The translations under genes and the position numbers were made by a program. The notes under the pieces are model-generated. The model made no database searches, was not told where the DNA came from, and was given only the letters and a program-made list of their open reading frames with translations. Below are positions 24,161-35,838 of a DNA stretch of 64,000 bases, in pieces (the stretch's first letter is position 1; every line of letters starts with the position of its first letter). The stretch is from Laetiporus sulphureus 93-53 (lineage: Eukaryota > Basidiomycota > Agaricomycetes > Polyporales > Laetiporaceae): NCBI RefSeq assembly GCF_001632365.1, contig NW_024468516.1:140696-204695 (forward strand), given 5' to 3'.

Positions 24161-24432
24161 GCGATGTTCGGGGAGAATAGATAGGAAGGTTGTACGAAAA
24201 CTGAGTGGAGGTTGTTTGCTGGTGGGTGGAAAGTGATGGAAGACGATGAAGAAGAGAAGCTGGCGGTGACTGCAGTTGGTCGCGCGTCTTATAGCCACAG
24301 TTATGTAATCCGGGCCCAGCGCTTCCGCCGCCACCGCCTCCGCGTGTCTTCCCAGTCCGAGGCTCTGCACTGCGACATTTCCCCATACCCTACCCTTCGT
24401 GCACCGCCGTGCCGTTGCGGCGATATTGCGAC

Positions 24433-25144
24433 ATGGTCAACGCCAAAGATGGCACAAAGAAGAGGAAGCCCCCTACATTCCGGCACCTCCCTGTCAACCG
24501 TGGTATGTGATCTGCCGTACGGTTTCAAGTAAAATCTCATTTATCAGTAATTGCCTCGATTGCTAACAGCCAAGAAGCTCAAGCAATCGTGGGTTGAAGT
24601 GCAAAAGGTCAAGAGCCAATGGAAGGCTCAAAAGCGCAAGGAAGGGATCATAACGAAGGGCAGACAATTGGAGGAATTAGTGGCGAATGAACAGGAAGTG
24701 ATTTCCGATTTGGAGGAAGGTGACGATGAACTACGCCAAGATTCTGGTAGTGCTGCTGAGTCAGGTGCTGAGGAACGTTCTCGCAATGAGGAGGACGGAA
24801 ATGAGGGAGATAGTGCCGAAGCGTCCGAGGATGCCTCATCTCCGCGAATGAAGCCTCCGTCTGCGAAAGAGACACGCACCAAAGAGTCTACGGAGGAGAA
24901 GAAACCGACGTTGCGAGACCTTCAAAGACAAGCTTATTCACGGACTTCCTTGCACACGCACAAATCTGATCCTCTACATAGTCGCCGAGGTGCTGATGCG
25001 AGCCGTGGAACGTCGTCCGGCGGCCGTGGACGCGGACAAGAAAGAGGACGAGGCAGAGGCAGGGGCGCATCCTTGAGAGGCCAGCCCGACATGCGTCTTC
25101 GCATGAACGCTTTGCTCGAGAAAATCAAGCGGGACTTTGCCTGA
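24433..25144 (+). CDS. FYV7: FYV7-like rRNA-processing protein
   Basis: Two exons: 24433-24502 and 24570-25144 (214 codons plus stop). A basic N terminus (KKRKPPTFRHLPVNRAKKLK, QKVKSQWKAQKRKEG) is followed by a long acidic Ser/Glu-rich middle and an RG-rich stretch ([16 protein letters not shown]). The C-terminal RGQPDMRLRMNALLEKIKRD resembles the end of yeast Fyv7, a nucleolar factor in 18S rRNA maturation. The acidic middle and RG repeats fit a nucleolar protein. Assignment rests mainly on the two ends, so it is moderate. It lies tail to tail with the PP4 subunit gene, 121 bp apart. Confidence 0.65.
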
Positions 25145-25265
25145 GCTGCGCGCGTTGTGGCTATGATGTCGAGCGCAGTGTGGTAGGGCTCATTCAACGA
25201 TAGGTCAAGTTATGCGACAAGATAATAGATTGACGGTTAACACATATCGAAGCCTACAATACTTC

Positions 25266-26391
25266 TCAGCCGTCCGTCTTCATCTCTTCGCTATCTCCAT
25301 CGACCTGTTTTGCAGCCGCCACAAATCTCTCCTCCAAGCTTCCGAACAACGGTTTTGGCTGCGGGTTTACAGTTGTCGTAGCAGAGATTGGTTGTGGCTG
25401 TTCGCTTAGATGACCGGGGCTCGGGTGGTCCAATTCATCTACAAGTCCAAGCGCTTTCTGTCCCGCACCCTCCGCTCCGGCAGATGGCATTGCTGTGGCG
25501 GTACCACCGACGCGTATCGCAGGCAAGACAAGAGGGCTTGGCGGGGGACTGCGAGAGCTTGAGCGCCGAGCATCCTCGTGAAGGAAGGGGATAGGAGAAA
25601 ACAGTGGCGTGGAGGGCGCTGACAGAGAGCTGACAGCAAGAGGTACGGTCCTGACGGCGCGTGGAGTGGCGCCTTCTGGTATGGGCGGGAATGCGTCCCA
25701 TGTTGAGGTGACGAGAAGAGACCGTTCTACGGCACGAAGATATTTTCCCAGATACTTGTATTGTTCCGTAGGCCGCAGACAAAGTTCAGAAAGCCTTTGG
25801 ATCGTGAAGGGTGGACTCCTTGAAAAGCTTGAGAGCTGTTATTCCGAGACAGAACAATATCACTCACTTGTGAAACTCGTTGAGCATCGAATACAGCGTT
25901 GCTTTATAGTCCGACGCCTCCTGTTCTGTGAGTTGGTTCTTAGGCGCTTCGATCGCACTGGATAGAACGCGTGCTTGCTCGCGAGGAGGGAACGGCGGGA
26001 GTTTCAGCCCACCCGGACATGGTGTGGCGGTTACTGTTAACCGCGAATACTCTTTCTTGACAGTCCCAGAGAGGAACAATGCTATATTCTGTGTAGGCCA
26101 TGAGTGTTCGGCGTGTGCGCTCGGAAACGTACAGCATACCTTGTCGATCTTGTACCGAATGATATCTCGCAGCAGCGGCCATTTTGATACACTGAGAAGT
26201 CGTCAAGGCAAGACTGTTCCTGAGAGGGGTAGTTTGGAAAACGTACTCGACATGATCTGTGGATGCCACCTCCTCGAGCAACTCGTCATACTCTGCCAAC
26301 TCGATGCAAGATTCAGCGATGGTACAGAAGCGTACACAAGTCGCGTACCTGTTTTCCACTCAAGGTCATCCTTTCTATCCGTGTTGTCCAT
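25266..26391 (-). CDS. PSY4: Protein phosphatase 4 regulatory subunit 2
   Basis: Regulatory partner of the PP4 catalytic subunit, which reverses DNA-damage phosphorylation such as gamma-H2A. Five exons: 26391-26349, 26292-26247, 26191-26140, 26088-25868, 25818-25266 (304 codons plus stop). Matches to the family: YDELLEEVASTDHVDVSKWP with LLRDIIRYKIDKNIALF, and FTIQRLSELCLRPTEQY with KYLRAVERSLLVTST, which parallels the human block starting PFTIQRLCELL. The C-terminal 120 residues are Ser/Pro/Gln-rich and not conserved. Between the two blocks, KLPPFPPREQARVLSSAI is the fungal variant of the central linker. Confidence 0.85.
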
Positions 26392-26820
26392 TGTGGTATA
26401 GTTCGCAAATAATGAAAGCGAGGATAATGGTGGGCACGCAGCAGGGCGGGAGCAGAGAGGGTGCGTCCGCGACACGATCGGTTTAGAGAGACATCGAGCG
26501 TGAGATCTGTTCACATTGCTCGCACTGCTTTCGAGCGGCGCCCATCATACAGACTCTCAGGGAAATGCGAGTCCTCACCTTGGCCTGCTGGTGCTGCTAT
26601 TGAGTTGCCATGTCTTTCTTCTCAGCGGCGTTCTTCACCAGAAAGTCGCGACACGCAACTCCCAAAAGTGCAGCATTCGAGGTCCTGCTCGTGCGTGTGA
26701 TGTCAGCTGGCTTCAAGTGGCAGATCTTCCTGTGAATCTGCCGCAAGCTCTCCTGCCAGAGAAACTTCCGGGCTGCGTAATATTGGAACATCTCTCCCAG
26801 GTATTTTCTTTCCGACGACG
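26392..26820. other. Intergenic, divergent promoter region
   Basis: Between the divergent starts of the PP4 subunit and the DPP1-like gene. No element recognised. Confidence 0.4.
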
Positions 26821-28359
26821 ATGGACGGCAATCATCGGCGCAAACTGATCCTGTCGTATGCACCGGACTGGTGAGTGTTTGCCAGGAATATGCCAATTGG
26901 TCTATGTATTGAAAGGGGTAAACGGTAGGATCGTGACGATTGTACTAGGGCATGTACATTGCGCTGAGAGCACGGCTGCCTGCTGACATTTCATGCAGTG
27001 CTTGCTTCGTTGCTCTTAACAACTCATCCGGCTTCAAGAGAGAGTTTTCTTTTAGTGATACATCGTGAGTTGTCAGAACACGTTCGTCTCCTTAGATCTC
27101 ATCAGGACGAGTGCAGACTATATCATCCGTGAGATAACTATGCTTCTCATGCTTGCGACCCCTGGCTAATCCGGATTGCTCAGCTACGCGGAACATGAGC
27201 GCATCCCGGTCGGTCAATGATCGCAGAAAGCGAGGCAACGCGATCTAATGATTCCTATTCAGCCATTTGCACTCTACATCATTGCTGGTGCTTCCCCCTT
27301 CTTACTGCAAGCTATGATCAACTACCTCACTGTACGATCTTGGTGGGACCTGCACAACAGCACTCTCGGGCGTCAGTTCAATTCTTTGGACTACGGTGCG
27401 GATTGTCTGACTTATCTGTCCCGTCTCGTATAGTGGTACTCAGCCTTGCGTTGTCCGGCGTCATCACCCAATTCGTGAAGGTCACCGTGGGCCGACCACG
27501 ACCCGGTATGCATTATCTCAAACCAACTCCTTGGCGAAGCTGACTTCGCTCACAGACGTAATCTCACGCTGTATGCCGCCGCCTGGTTCTGTTGATCCGC
27601 ATTGGGGCCTATCAAACTACACAATTTGCACCCAGACAGACGATTATATCCTGAAAGATGGCTGGAGAAGCTTCCCCAGCGGCCATTCCAGTAGTGAGTA
27701 ACGACTGGAATTCTCCGTAAAAGGCCGTGGCCACAACTCCCTTTCGCAGTGTCGTTCTCCGGCCTTGGTTTCCTCACTTTCTACCTCGCCGGAAAGCTGC
27801 ATCTGTTTGATCACAGGGGTCATGCGGTAAACGTCAAGCTTTTACCCCAACGAAACTGATACTGATGTCGCCTCTCTAGCCAAAGGCGTGGGCAGCATTG
27901 ACCCCGCTCTCCGCTGCGGCCCTCGTCGCCATTTCCCGCACGATGGACTACCGCCGTAAGTCGCCAAGCAAACCCTCTCCATGCGCACCTCTCATGTTCT
28001 TTGCTCGGACCGTCCTGTCTTTGTGCATATAATCCTTCATGCCAGACCACGCAACCGATATCCTTGCCGGCTCCCTCCTCGGCATCGCCACTGCCTATTT
28101 CTCCTACCGGCAGTACTTCCCCTCGCTCTCCTCCCGGCTGTCGCACCGCCCGTACTCCCCGCGCATAAAGCGCGAGCTCCTGCCCGTGCACGCGCAGAGC
28201 GTGCCGCTCGCGGCTGGCGAGGAGGAGTCTGAGGAGACGGACGGGGAGCTGGAACACGAGACGATCCCGAGGGATGAGCATGGCCATGTGCTATGGAAAG
28301 ACGACGGCGATCGGGAGCGGAGAGAGAATATGGGGTTATCAGCGGCAGACAATTGTTGA
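26821..28359 (+). CDS. DPP1: PAP2-family lipid phosphatase (DPP1-like)
   Basis: Integral membrane phosphatase of the diacylglycerol-pyrophosphate / phosphatidate type, acting in vacuole or ER membranes. Eleven exons: 26821-26870, 26929-26949, 26999-27064, 27117-27128, 27184-27208, 27263-27371, 27434-27505, 27556-27693, 27750-27826, 27881-27956, 28046-28359 (319 codons plus stop). All three catalytic motifs are intact: KVTVGRPRP, the PSGH loop (WRSFPSGHSSMSFSGLGF) and SRTMDYRHHATDILAGS. Hydrophobic segments before and between them fit six membrane spans. The C-terminal 90 residues are acidic and soluble. Exons 2, 4 and 5 are only 21, 12 and 25 nt; exon 2 ends at a GC donor (26950-26951). The small exons rebuild the family text SDTSLYHPYAEHERIP. 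Confidence 0.9.
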
Positions 28360-28696
28360 TACAGACTGTTCTCGCTTACCCCTTGTTGTAGTGATGAGCA
28401 TACAACAATCATGGATGGGAAGAAACCGGTCAAGTTGAGCTCAATTTGACTTTAGACGTAGCAGATGTGACTATGTCCTAATTTTGACAGCACTGTCAAC
28501 ATGCGGTGAGTTTCTAGCCACCTCACTTTGGACAACGCAATGTTTGCGAGTCAAGCCAAGTCAGATTCGCGGTACCAGAGATAATGACAACAATGCAAGC
28601 AGAAAATCACTCCTCCAAACGCACAGCCCGGCACGGTCCAGCGGGCCGCGATAATCTGTGCCTACATCTACGCACACCATCCTTCCATCATGAGCT
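28360..28696. other. Intergenic between convergent genes
   Basis: Between the DPP1-like and secreted-protein stop codons. Nothing recognised. Confidence 0.4.
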
Positions 28697-30170
28697 CTAG
28701 GCAGCCTTGCACTCCGTGTCCTGAGTGTCGCAGTCCGAAACAGTGAAGGACGCGTTTCCGCTCGCGTTCGCAGCGTCCGCGCACTGGTTGTGCTGTACGT
28801 CGCACGAGCGACCGAGCGCGGCCGACAGGTTGACGAACTCGTCCTGCTCCTCAGACGTGACTATAAATTTGCCATCGCTGGCCTGAGTGACGGCTGGCGC
28901 ACTGACACCACCGACTGTAGACGTTTGTTGTCAGAGGAAGTTGTCGGCAGAAGAAACGACAAGCATACCAGCGCCAGTGAAGGTCTGAAGGTTCGATCCT
29001 GTCGCGCTATTGGAGGAACCTTAGATGATGATGTGCATGAATGACACATAACTCACGCAGTGCTCGTTGAGGCCGTCGCAGCAGCAGCCGTGGCGCTAAG
29101 GGGGAGGATGTCAGCTATCGTCACATCAATACGCTCGAGCTGGACTGACGTCGAGGCCGATGTAGCAGTGGCGACAGTATCAGCATTTGTTACTATGCCA
29201 TTAGATGTTTCGTGCACGTCAGGCGAACGAACGTAAGCTGACAGGCTTAGTTCTTACCAGTGGCGGTCACCGAGACGGTTACGGCGTTGTCTGTCCCGCA
29301 AGTCACTGCTGCAGAGGATGCAGAAACGGTCGCAGAGATGCCAGCAACGGCAGCACTGATCTCCTCTGCGGTGGCATCGTCCACCAGCAGGTTGTCGGTG
29401 AAGATGCAGCCGGGCTCATCATCCGCATCGTCGCATGTGTTTCCTTTTGCCGTGGGATCGCCGATCGTACCAGCAGCGAACGTGCCCGACATCAACGCCA
29501 GCTGGGGGTCGCCTCCAACGGACGCGATCTGCGTGGCAAGTTCGAGGGCGATGGCTTTGTTGATGGCAGTGGCATTCGTGGAAGCGGGGTCCTGTAGAAT
29601 AACGAGTTTATTGACGTCACTGAAATCGCTGTGAAGGGCATTGACTCACCTGATGTTGAGTGATAGCTGCGACCTCAGGATTCGTAGCGGTCTCGTTACA
29701 TATAACGGAGGCCAGTCCAACAGATCCGGTGTTGCGCTCGAGCGCACGGTAAATAAGTGCAAAGACCATGCCAGTCACATTGCCTGCAGCGTTCGCATTT
29801 GTAAATGCTTGATCAGCGGTGTCTTGCTGGAGACAATCGAGATTCTGGTTGCGAAATCAATAAATCATTCAACAGGTAGTAGAAACGAAGAAGCTCACCG
29901 TGATGCTTCCAGCACCCCCTGCAGCAGCCGCATCGCCCAACAAACCAAAAACAGGATCCTCAATATTATTAGGGTTGTCAAGGTCCAACATGGGGCGCAC
30001 GGATGCCAGCACAATGTTATGGGAGTGCTCTACGAAGGCATTGCTGAACTCAAGTGTGTCGACGGAGGATTAGCAACATACGCACCCTGCGGCACCTCAC
30101 GCTTGATGCTCAGTGGCAAGGCCCAGGCAGTGCATACCAAGACAAGACTGATGAACTTGAAGGACAACAT
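28697..30170 (-). CDS. Secreted protein of unknown function, Cys-rich C terminus
   Basis: Eight exons: 30170-30086, 30029-29899, 29844-29650, 29591-29258, 29192-29150, 29095-29057, 29006-28969, 28914-28697 (360 codons plus stop). A signal peptide is clear (LSFKFISLVLVCTAWALP). The body has NLDCLQQDTADQAFTNAN, MSGTFAAGTIGDPTAKGNT and CDDADDEPGCIFTDNLLVDD; a Ser/Thr/Ala-rich linker is built from three tiny exons (43, 39 and 38 nt). The C-terminal domain VTSEEQDEFVNLSAALGRSC followed by VQHNQCADAANASGN and CDTQDTEC recalls the C termini of several secreted basidiomycete proteins. No enzyme motif was seen. The first junction is the least certain. Likely extracellular and O-glycosylated in the linker, by inference. 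Confidence 0.75.
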
Positions 30171-31557
30171 GACGAAAATGTGATAGAAAGGAAGCGACTT
30201 GTATCAAATGAAATGAATGCTGTAGTCAAAATGAAAGGAACGGCCGGCGACCTGCGAATCTGCAGGCATAGACAGAGAGTTAGAATGTAACATACAATGC
30301 AGCATGGCTTTGCCGTGAACTGACCGAGTGACCTGATGCACAAAGAAAACCAGTCTGGCTGGTACAGAAGAAAAAACGGAAGCTGGTACATGCATCCCGC
30401 TTTCCGGCTTTTATGTTTGTAAGACTCGTGGCCGTACCTGACCGCACATTTTCCATGACGACTTTGGAATCTGGATCGTTGCGAGGCTCGGTAGAACATG
30501 CTGTTCAAGGACGGTCCGACGCTGACTATCGACATCAGGGGAGACATGCATATAGAAAGTTGAGCACACCATCTTTCGGGTCAATTTGGTTGCCTGACAA
30601 CAGGCGAGCAGATAAGAGTACCACTGGTCACCAATCACTATGATCCCATGGCCAAACGCTCGTGCGTGAAAGATGATAAACTAGATGCATTATGCTATGA
30701 GTGCTCTGTTGCGCGAGGAGTTCCAGGAAAGGCAACCGCTGTTGTCATGTCCTTGCGACGAGCGTACCCACTACTCTCGGTCAGCTATCACCTGTTACAC
30801 ACTCCCTCACGACGGTTGAGAAACGCGCGGCCGGAGAATGAAACGGGCCCGAGAGCCGTCCAGCAACTGGAATTGATGTGGGGAGAGCGATCAACACGAT
30901 CGTCGACCGTAAGCCCGGTATCCAAGCAGTCGGCACCAAGCATATTAAGGTATATCTTTCTGGTCCTTCTGAGAGGGAGATCCTATTGCATAGAAAGAAT
31001 GGTAGCTGGAGCCTTACCACTCGGGCTTGGAGGTTGCAATGCTCGGTTGGACGGGGCCATAGGATCGCGGCTCCTAAGAAACAGAATATTGGGCCAGCAT
31101 ATGAGATCACGGTGGTATTGGTCGGAGACGAAAGAGCGCCGTTCAAAAAGCACCATGGACTATCTCATGAGAGCAGTGATTGCTTCTCAACGCATCCCCT
31201 TGAGTGAATAGTCTGATGCAAAGAGCTGGCATAACAACTGCTCTCAGCCTGCTTTCTAGCACCACAGTTACCTGGTCTCTTGTGTCAGCAAGAAGTCGCC
31301 ACGCTCCGGTCATGACGCCAGGACGCGTCTCCATGGTGCGAAATACACGAGCTTCGCTTGATCCTTGTGAGTGCCGTTTGCGGCGGCTGGCCATCTGCAT
31401 TCTGGAATGTCCAACAACGTTACGCGACTCAGGCGGCGGGACTGTGCACGACTAAGCATGTATCGATTGATGCTCCTAAGGTACAACAACATGATGGGTC
31501 AGATGAATGCAAGGATATGGTACAATCGAGATGCTACAATGTCCGTGAGAATTTGCT
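30171..31557. other. Intergenic with coding-like traces
   Basis: Nearly 1.4 kb between the secreted-protein start and the GYP7 stop. On the plus strand 31021-31208 reads like protein (GAIGSRLLRNRILGQHMRSR, STMDYLMRAVIASQRIPL) and 30838-30908 may be another exon joined to it, but no start, family or full structure could be established. Confidence 0.35.
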
Positions 31558-34500
31558 CTATCGTCCTGCTATGAGCAAGCTCCTAAGATCCTCGCTCAAA
31601 GTTGGCCGCGTTGAGATTGCCTTGGCTTCCGCGGCCTCAGTAGAGAGGTCTCTAGCATTTTTCCGGCGTCGGACACTACCCGAAGTGGTCTTGCTTGCTT
31701 CCGCTGCGCGTCGATCCATATCCGCAACCATCTGAGCAAATGAGAGGAAGAGGACCTCCGCTTGGGCAAGAGTGGAGTCCAGCTCAATGGTCATACTGAG
31801 TTCATTGCAATACTGCAAGATGGGTCAACAAGCTGCTCTCTTATTTAGTCTGATACAGAACATGCCTTGAGGATTTCATCGAACTGCGTGCACTTGATAT
31901 GTGAAGACAAGAACGCGCGTCGACTTGGTTTGAGCACGTACCTCAACCAGGTAACGAAGGATGACATCTCTGTGAGACTCCAGGATGGCGAGTGCTACGA
32001 AGAGAACAAAGTCGTTACTGTAATAGTCTGTCCACAGGACCTCCCACAGGCGAAGGACGTCCTCGAAGGGGAACTCGCGTTTGAAGTGAATCAGAATCCA
32101 GCTAATCACAAGATTAGTGCCGAAGGAGTGATGGGCACAGCAGACGATCACACGTACCGAAAGCAGAAGAAAAGGTTCAACGAATCAGTCTTTTCTGTAA
32201 CGATAAAAGCATTAGCATCGCCATTTCATACTCACTTGTTCTGCAACAAACCTAGATGACGATAAAGCTCCGGATCCATGACCCGAATCAATTGCTGCAA
32301 TGTAGATAGTTGCTTCCTCATTCCACTTTGATCTCGCAAGAAGTTCTGTTTCTGTGAACAGCGGAGACTCTCAGCCAGGATCGCCATCATCGCGTAGGTA
32401 TAGTTACCATGCAGTTCATGACTTGAACAAAGCACCAGAAGGTGAGCTCCTCGTCGCCTTCCATGATGACATAGATAGGCGCGCAAAGATCGGACATGCC
32501 TTGAACGTAGCCTAGCATCATCGAAATGGGGCGTTGTATCCAATGGGGGAGTGCAAAGCTCACGTACCGAGATCCTTCTCATAGAAATTGTATGTGAGCA
32601 AAATTGTGGCCAGTCGCTCGATATGTTCGTTCGTAGGCGCCTGTGCACCGATGTCGCATAGTTGCGGCGAGATCGTCGAGTAGCGCATGTGCATCATCGT
32701 CTTTTCGTCCTCACCGTTCAAGCCAGAAGGCGTAGAGCTGGGTATATTAGCAAACAGGGGATGCGACCGGTCCGTCCGGCGGCAGTCCACATCTATACGA
32801 TGCCGTTCCTGGACCAACACATCCAAGCTTGAGTACGCTTTGGTCAATTGTCGATGCCAGCCAAACACGTACCTCTACGACATCAGGCCGGTCAAAAATC
32901 TCCGGCACACCGCACCACTCGTCCTTCACAGAACGATATTGTTGCCTATCGAGCACCGTTCAGACAGATATCATCCCATATAACGCACATACAAACCGTT
33001 TCTTCTCCCACTCTTGTGCCCGCTCAGCATCAGTAGAGTCCCATTTGTGAATTCCAAGCAGCAAGGGCCAGACGCGCTTCCTTAGAGCGCCAGAAGAGCT
33101 GATTCCTCTTCGGAAGATCTCGCGCCTCATTTCCTCGTTCCTAACTGTCGGCCGGCCATCCGAAGCAAACCAGCTCTTCCATGCTTTTTCATCCACGGGG
33201 TGCTTGGGATCTCGCGAGGACTTGGGAGTGGGTAGATTCGATGTGGATTGAAGTAGTTCAAACACGCCTAATGAGGATGTCTCTTCGGCAAGTTCAGATG
33301 AAGGCAAGGCTTGCGCCTCCCTTATACGCGCCCGTTCTCCTTCTTCCGCGACAATGCGCGCCCATCGCGCAAGGTACACTCGTGCGCTCTCGAACTCACC
33401 AACGCCACCTTTCTCTACCCAACTACCCCACTCCCACTCGCCGTTTGCATTGACCAGGCTCTTCACCGGATCGGGTAGGTGAGGAACAATGGGCTTTGCG
33501 AGGGGATGTGAGAGAATTTGCTGAGCAGCATGGGTAGCATGGCGGGTAATATGCGAAAATGATTGTAAGAGAGCCATCCTCGCCTGAGAAGGGGCCGCAT
33601 TCGACGAATATGTTGAGGGGAGTGAGCGATGGAGGACAGATGCACGAGTGGAATAAGGGTTTGACGGTGAGGAAAGGGGCCGAGGCCGTCGATGCGCGGG
33701 GATAGGAGAATACGAATTGGCATAGGAAGACTGAGCAAGTATGTCGTCCACAGCGGTATCCGAGAAGAGCTGTGTAGAATGTGTCTCAATGTCTTCTCGC
33801 GAAGGGTCCACGAGATAAAGGGTGGATTGCAGAGAAGACCGCATGATGTAAGCATAGAAGCGGAGGCGAGCAAGTAGATCTTCCCCACCCCATGACACGC
33901 TTCCTTTATTAGGAGGAGCAGCATCGGATGGAGGAGGGGGATACGAAGCAGGAGGTCTGGCATCGGTCGGAGATCTAGATGACGTTGTGAACGAACGGGA
34001 CTCATCGTCATGAAAGTAGAGTGTCGGGAGAGTGGAGCCGCTGATGAGGTTGATAGCAATAGAGCCATCTAGTCATGAAATTATGAGTTGTGAGTGAACT
34101 ACCAGCCATGTCACGTACACCATTGAGACAACGAGGGCGGCTGCACGATGAGCGAATAGATCGAAGTTAGCGGGACCGAGAATGCATAAGATTCCGGGCG
34201 TTGCACAGGAAGCTCGATTAGCACTGCATCTACATTAAAGTAAGCAATATAATGAGCGAGTATATATATATGAGAGCATACCTTCGTCATCCTCATCATC
34301 TACAGCTGAACACTCTTCTACTTTCGTGAACTTGTCCCATTCACTCTGCCCTTTCTCATCCAGCAAGGTCTCCGGAATCCATGCCAACAAATAGCTCGGG
34401 TTTATGCTCTCCTGGAAGTTGTAAACGTCAGAGTCCAGGCAGAGGTATAAGGCTCAACTGACTCGCTTCACGAGTACCACAAATCCGGGTATATTATCTC

Positions 34501-34807
34501 TGGCATAAGCAGTTGGATTCACATAGACCTTTGACTTGCTGTAGATGAGTCGGTATTTGCTTTCATCTTGACTATTCAACAAAGGTGAGCGCCGGGCGTC
34601 TTCGGAATCCGGAGAGTCGTGCTTGATTTCAACCATGGATTCTACCTGAACAAGGTGAGCCGATTCATTTCCGATGACTGGAGACTGCGACACGTACAGA
34701 AACAGTTGAGAGCGAACCGTCAAAGGGAAGAGATTGAGGCGAACTGCCCATGAACGCTGCGTTCGGAGTTGATATGGGGGGGTAAATGCTGCGTACTGCG
34801 TGCTCAT
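31558..34807 (-). CDS. GYP7: GYP7-like TBC-domain Rab GTPase-activating protein
   Basis: Speeds GTP hydrolysis by Ypt7/Rab7-type GTPases in vacuolar traffic. Twelve exons: 34807-34463, 34411-34282, 34229-34119, 34068-32997, 32945-32873, 32808-32568, 32511-32408, 32351-32252, 32194-32158, 32101-31942, 31883-31866, 31812-31558 (881 codons plus stop). The N-terminal half is the membrane-binding part (YSLIVQPPSLSQWYGSIAIN, STLPTLYFHDDES). The TBC domain follows: GALRKRVWPLLLGIHKWDST, IDVDCRRTDR with the Arg finger of IxxDxxR, YVQGMSDLCAP with the Gln finger of YxQ, and FPFEDVLRLWEVLWTDYY. Both catalytic residues are present. Exon 11 is 18 nt and ends at a GC donor (31865-31864). Three CACGTG-type boxes lie just upstream of the start. 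Confidence 0.92.
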
Positions 34808-35838
34808 GTGCTCATGAGAGCGTCCCGACGGGCGCTAAGCTCTCGCGCGCATCTGCGCGCCACTGCGCATCACGTACGTGCTGTATCACGTGAATATGCA
34901 CCACGTGGGAGCGCTTTCTCGGGAAGAGCAATCAAGCACAAACAGCGCACGCAGAACTGTACAGTTTCTAACTCTGCTGGAAATTCCGTAGCCACACAGC
35001 AGTACTGTGGGCAGCGCAAACACCGAGCTTTACGATGGAAAACGATCAGGTACGGTGCAGAAATGTTGTCGGTAACATCGTATGTGGCTCTGACGACTTT
35101 GCGGCGGTAGGGTGTTCTCGTCGACCTCTACGTCCCCCGCAAGTGCTCGGCGACCAGTGCGTTAAGGCCCATTGATTCTTGGTCGAGGCAGCTAACAGGC
35201 CATGGTATCGCAGACCGACTTATCACGGCGAATGATCACGCTTCTGTGCAAATTAGCATCTGCGATGTTGATTCTGAGGGTCGTGCCCTGCCCACTTCCA
35301 CGGCGTTTGCACTCTGCGGCCCGGTGCGCGCGATGGGCGAGAGTGATGACTCCCTCAACCGGTTGGCGACCAACGCGGGACGTGAGTGCTCACATTGGCC
35401 ACCGGAATCTGCCATCCTCTGACATGAGGCGTGTAGTGTTGAAGAATGTCTGGTCTTTCCAAAAGTAATCTCATCTGACCGAAGAGTCCAGCTATTGTCG
35501 TGTATCATTTCCGTCGCTTCCTGTTATCACATTTTCCGCTACTCTGTGTCCTGCATGCATCTACGATGGTAGACTCGCATGAAAGAGTCAGTACGAATGG
35601 CGAGGTACGTATGTTCACGTTGTCACCGGGACGCACAGAAAGGCATCGCATCATGCAGCCCGTTATGATAGTGTGGTTTGCATCCGTCTACATAAAATGA
35701 TGGTCGAACAATTGCATTGCAACAGCTGTATCCACCTAATTAGCAGGCGAAAGCACAAAACGAATCGCACTCTTGAAAACATCTGGAGATATCACGAGTG
35801 ACCTCAACGGCCACCATAGGAGGGAAATCAAGAAGCTA
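34808..35838. other. GYP7 upstream region
   Basis: About 1 kb between GYP7 (start) and the 2OG-Fe oxygenase gene (stop). It contains an E-box cluster at 34871-34908. Otherwise nothing recognised. Confidence 0.45.
34871..34908. promoter_or_regulatory. CACGTG (E-box) cluster before GYP7
   Basis: CACGTACGTG (34871-34880), TCACGTGA (34886-34893) and CCACGTGG (34901-34908) lie within 38 bp, 64-101 bp upstream of the GYP7 ATG. These are palindromic sites for bHLH factors such as Cbf1/Pho4 or lysosomal TFEB-type regulators. Regulatory use is inferred. Confidence 0.5.
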
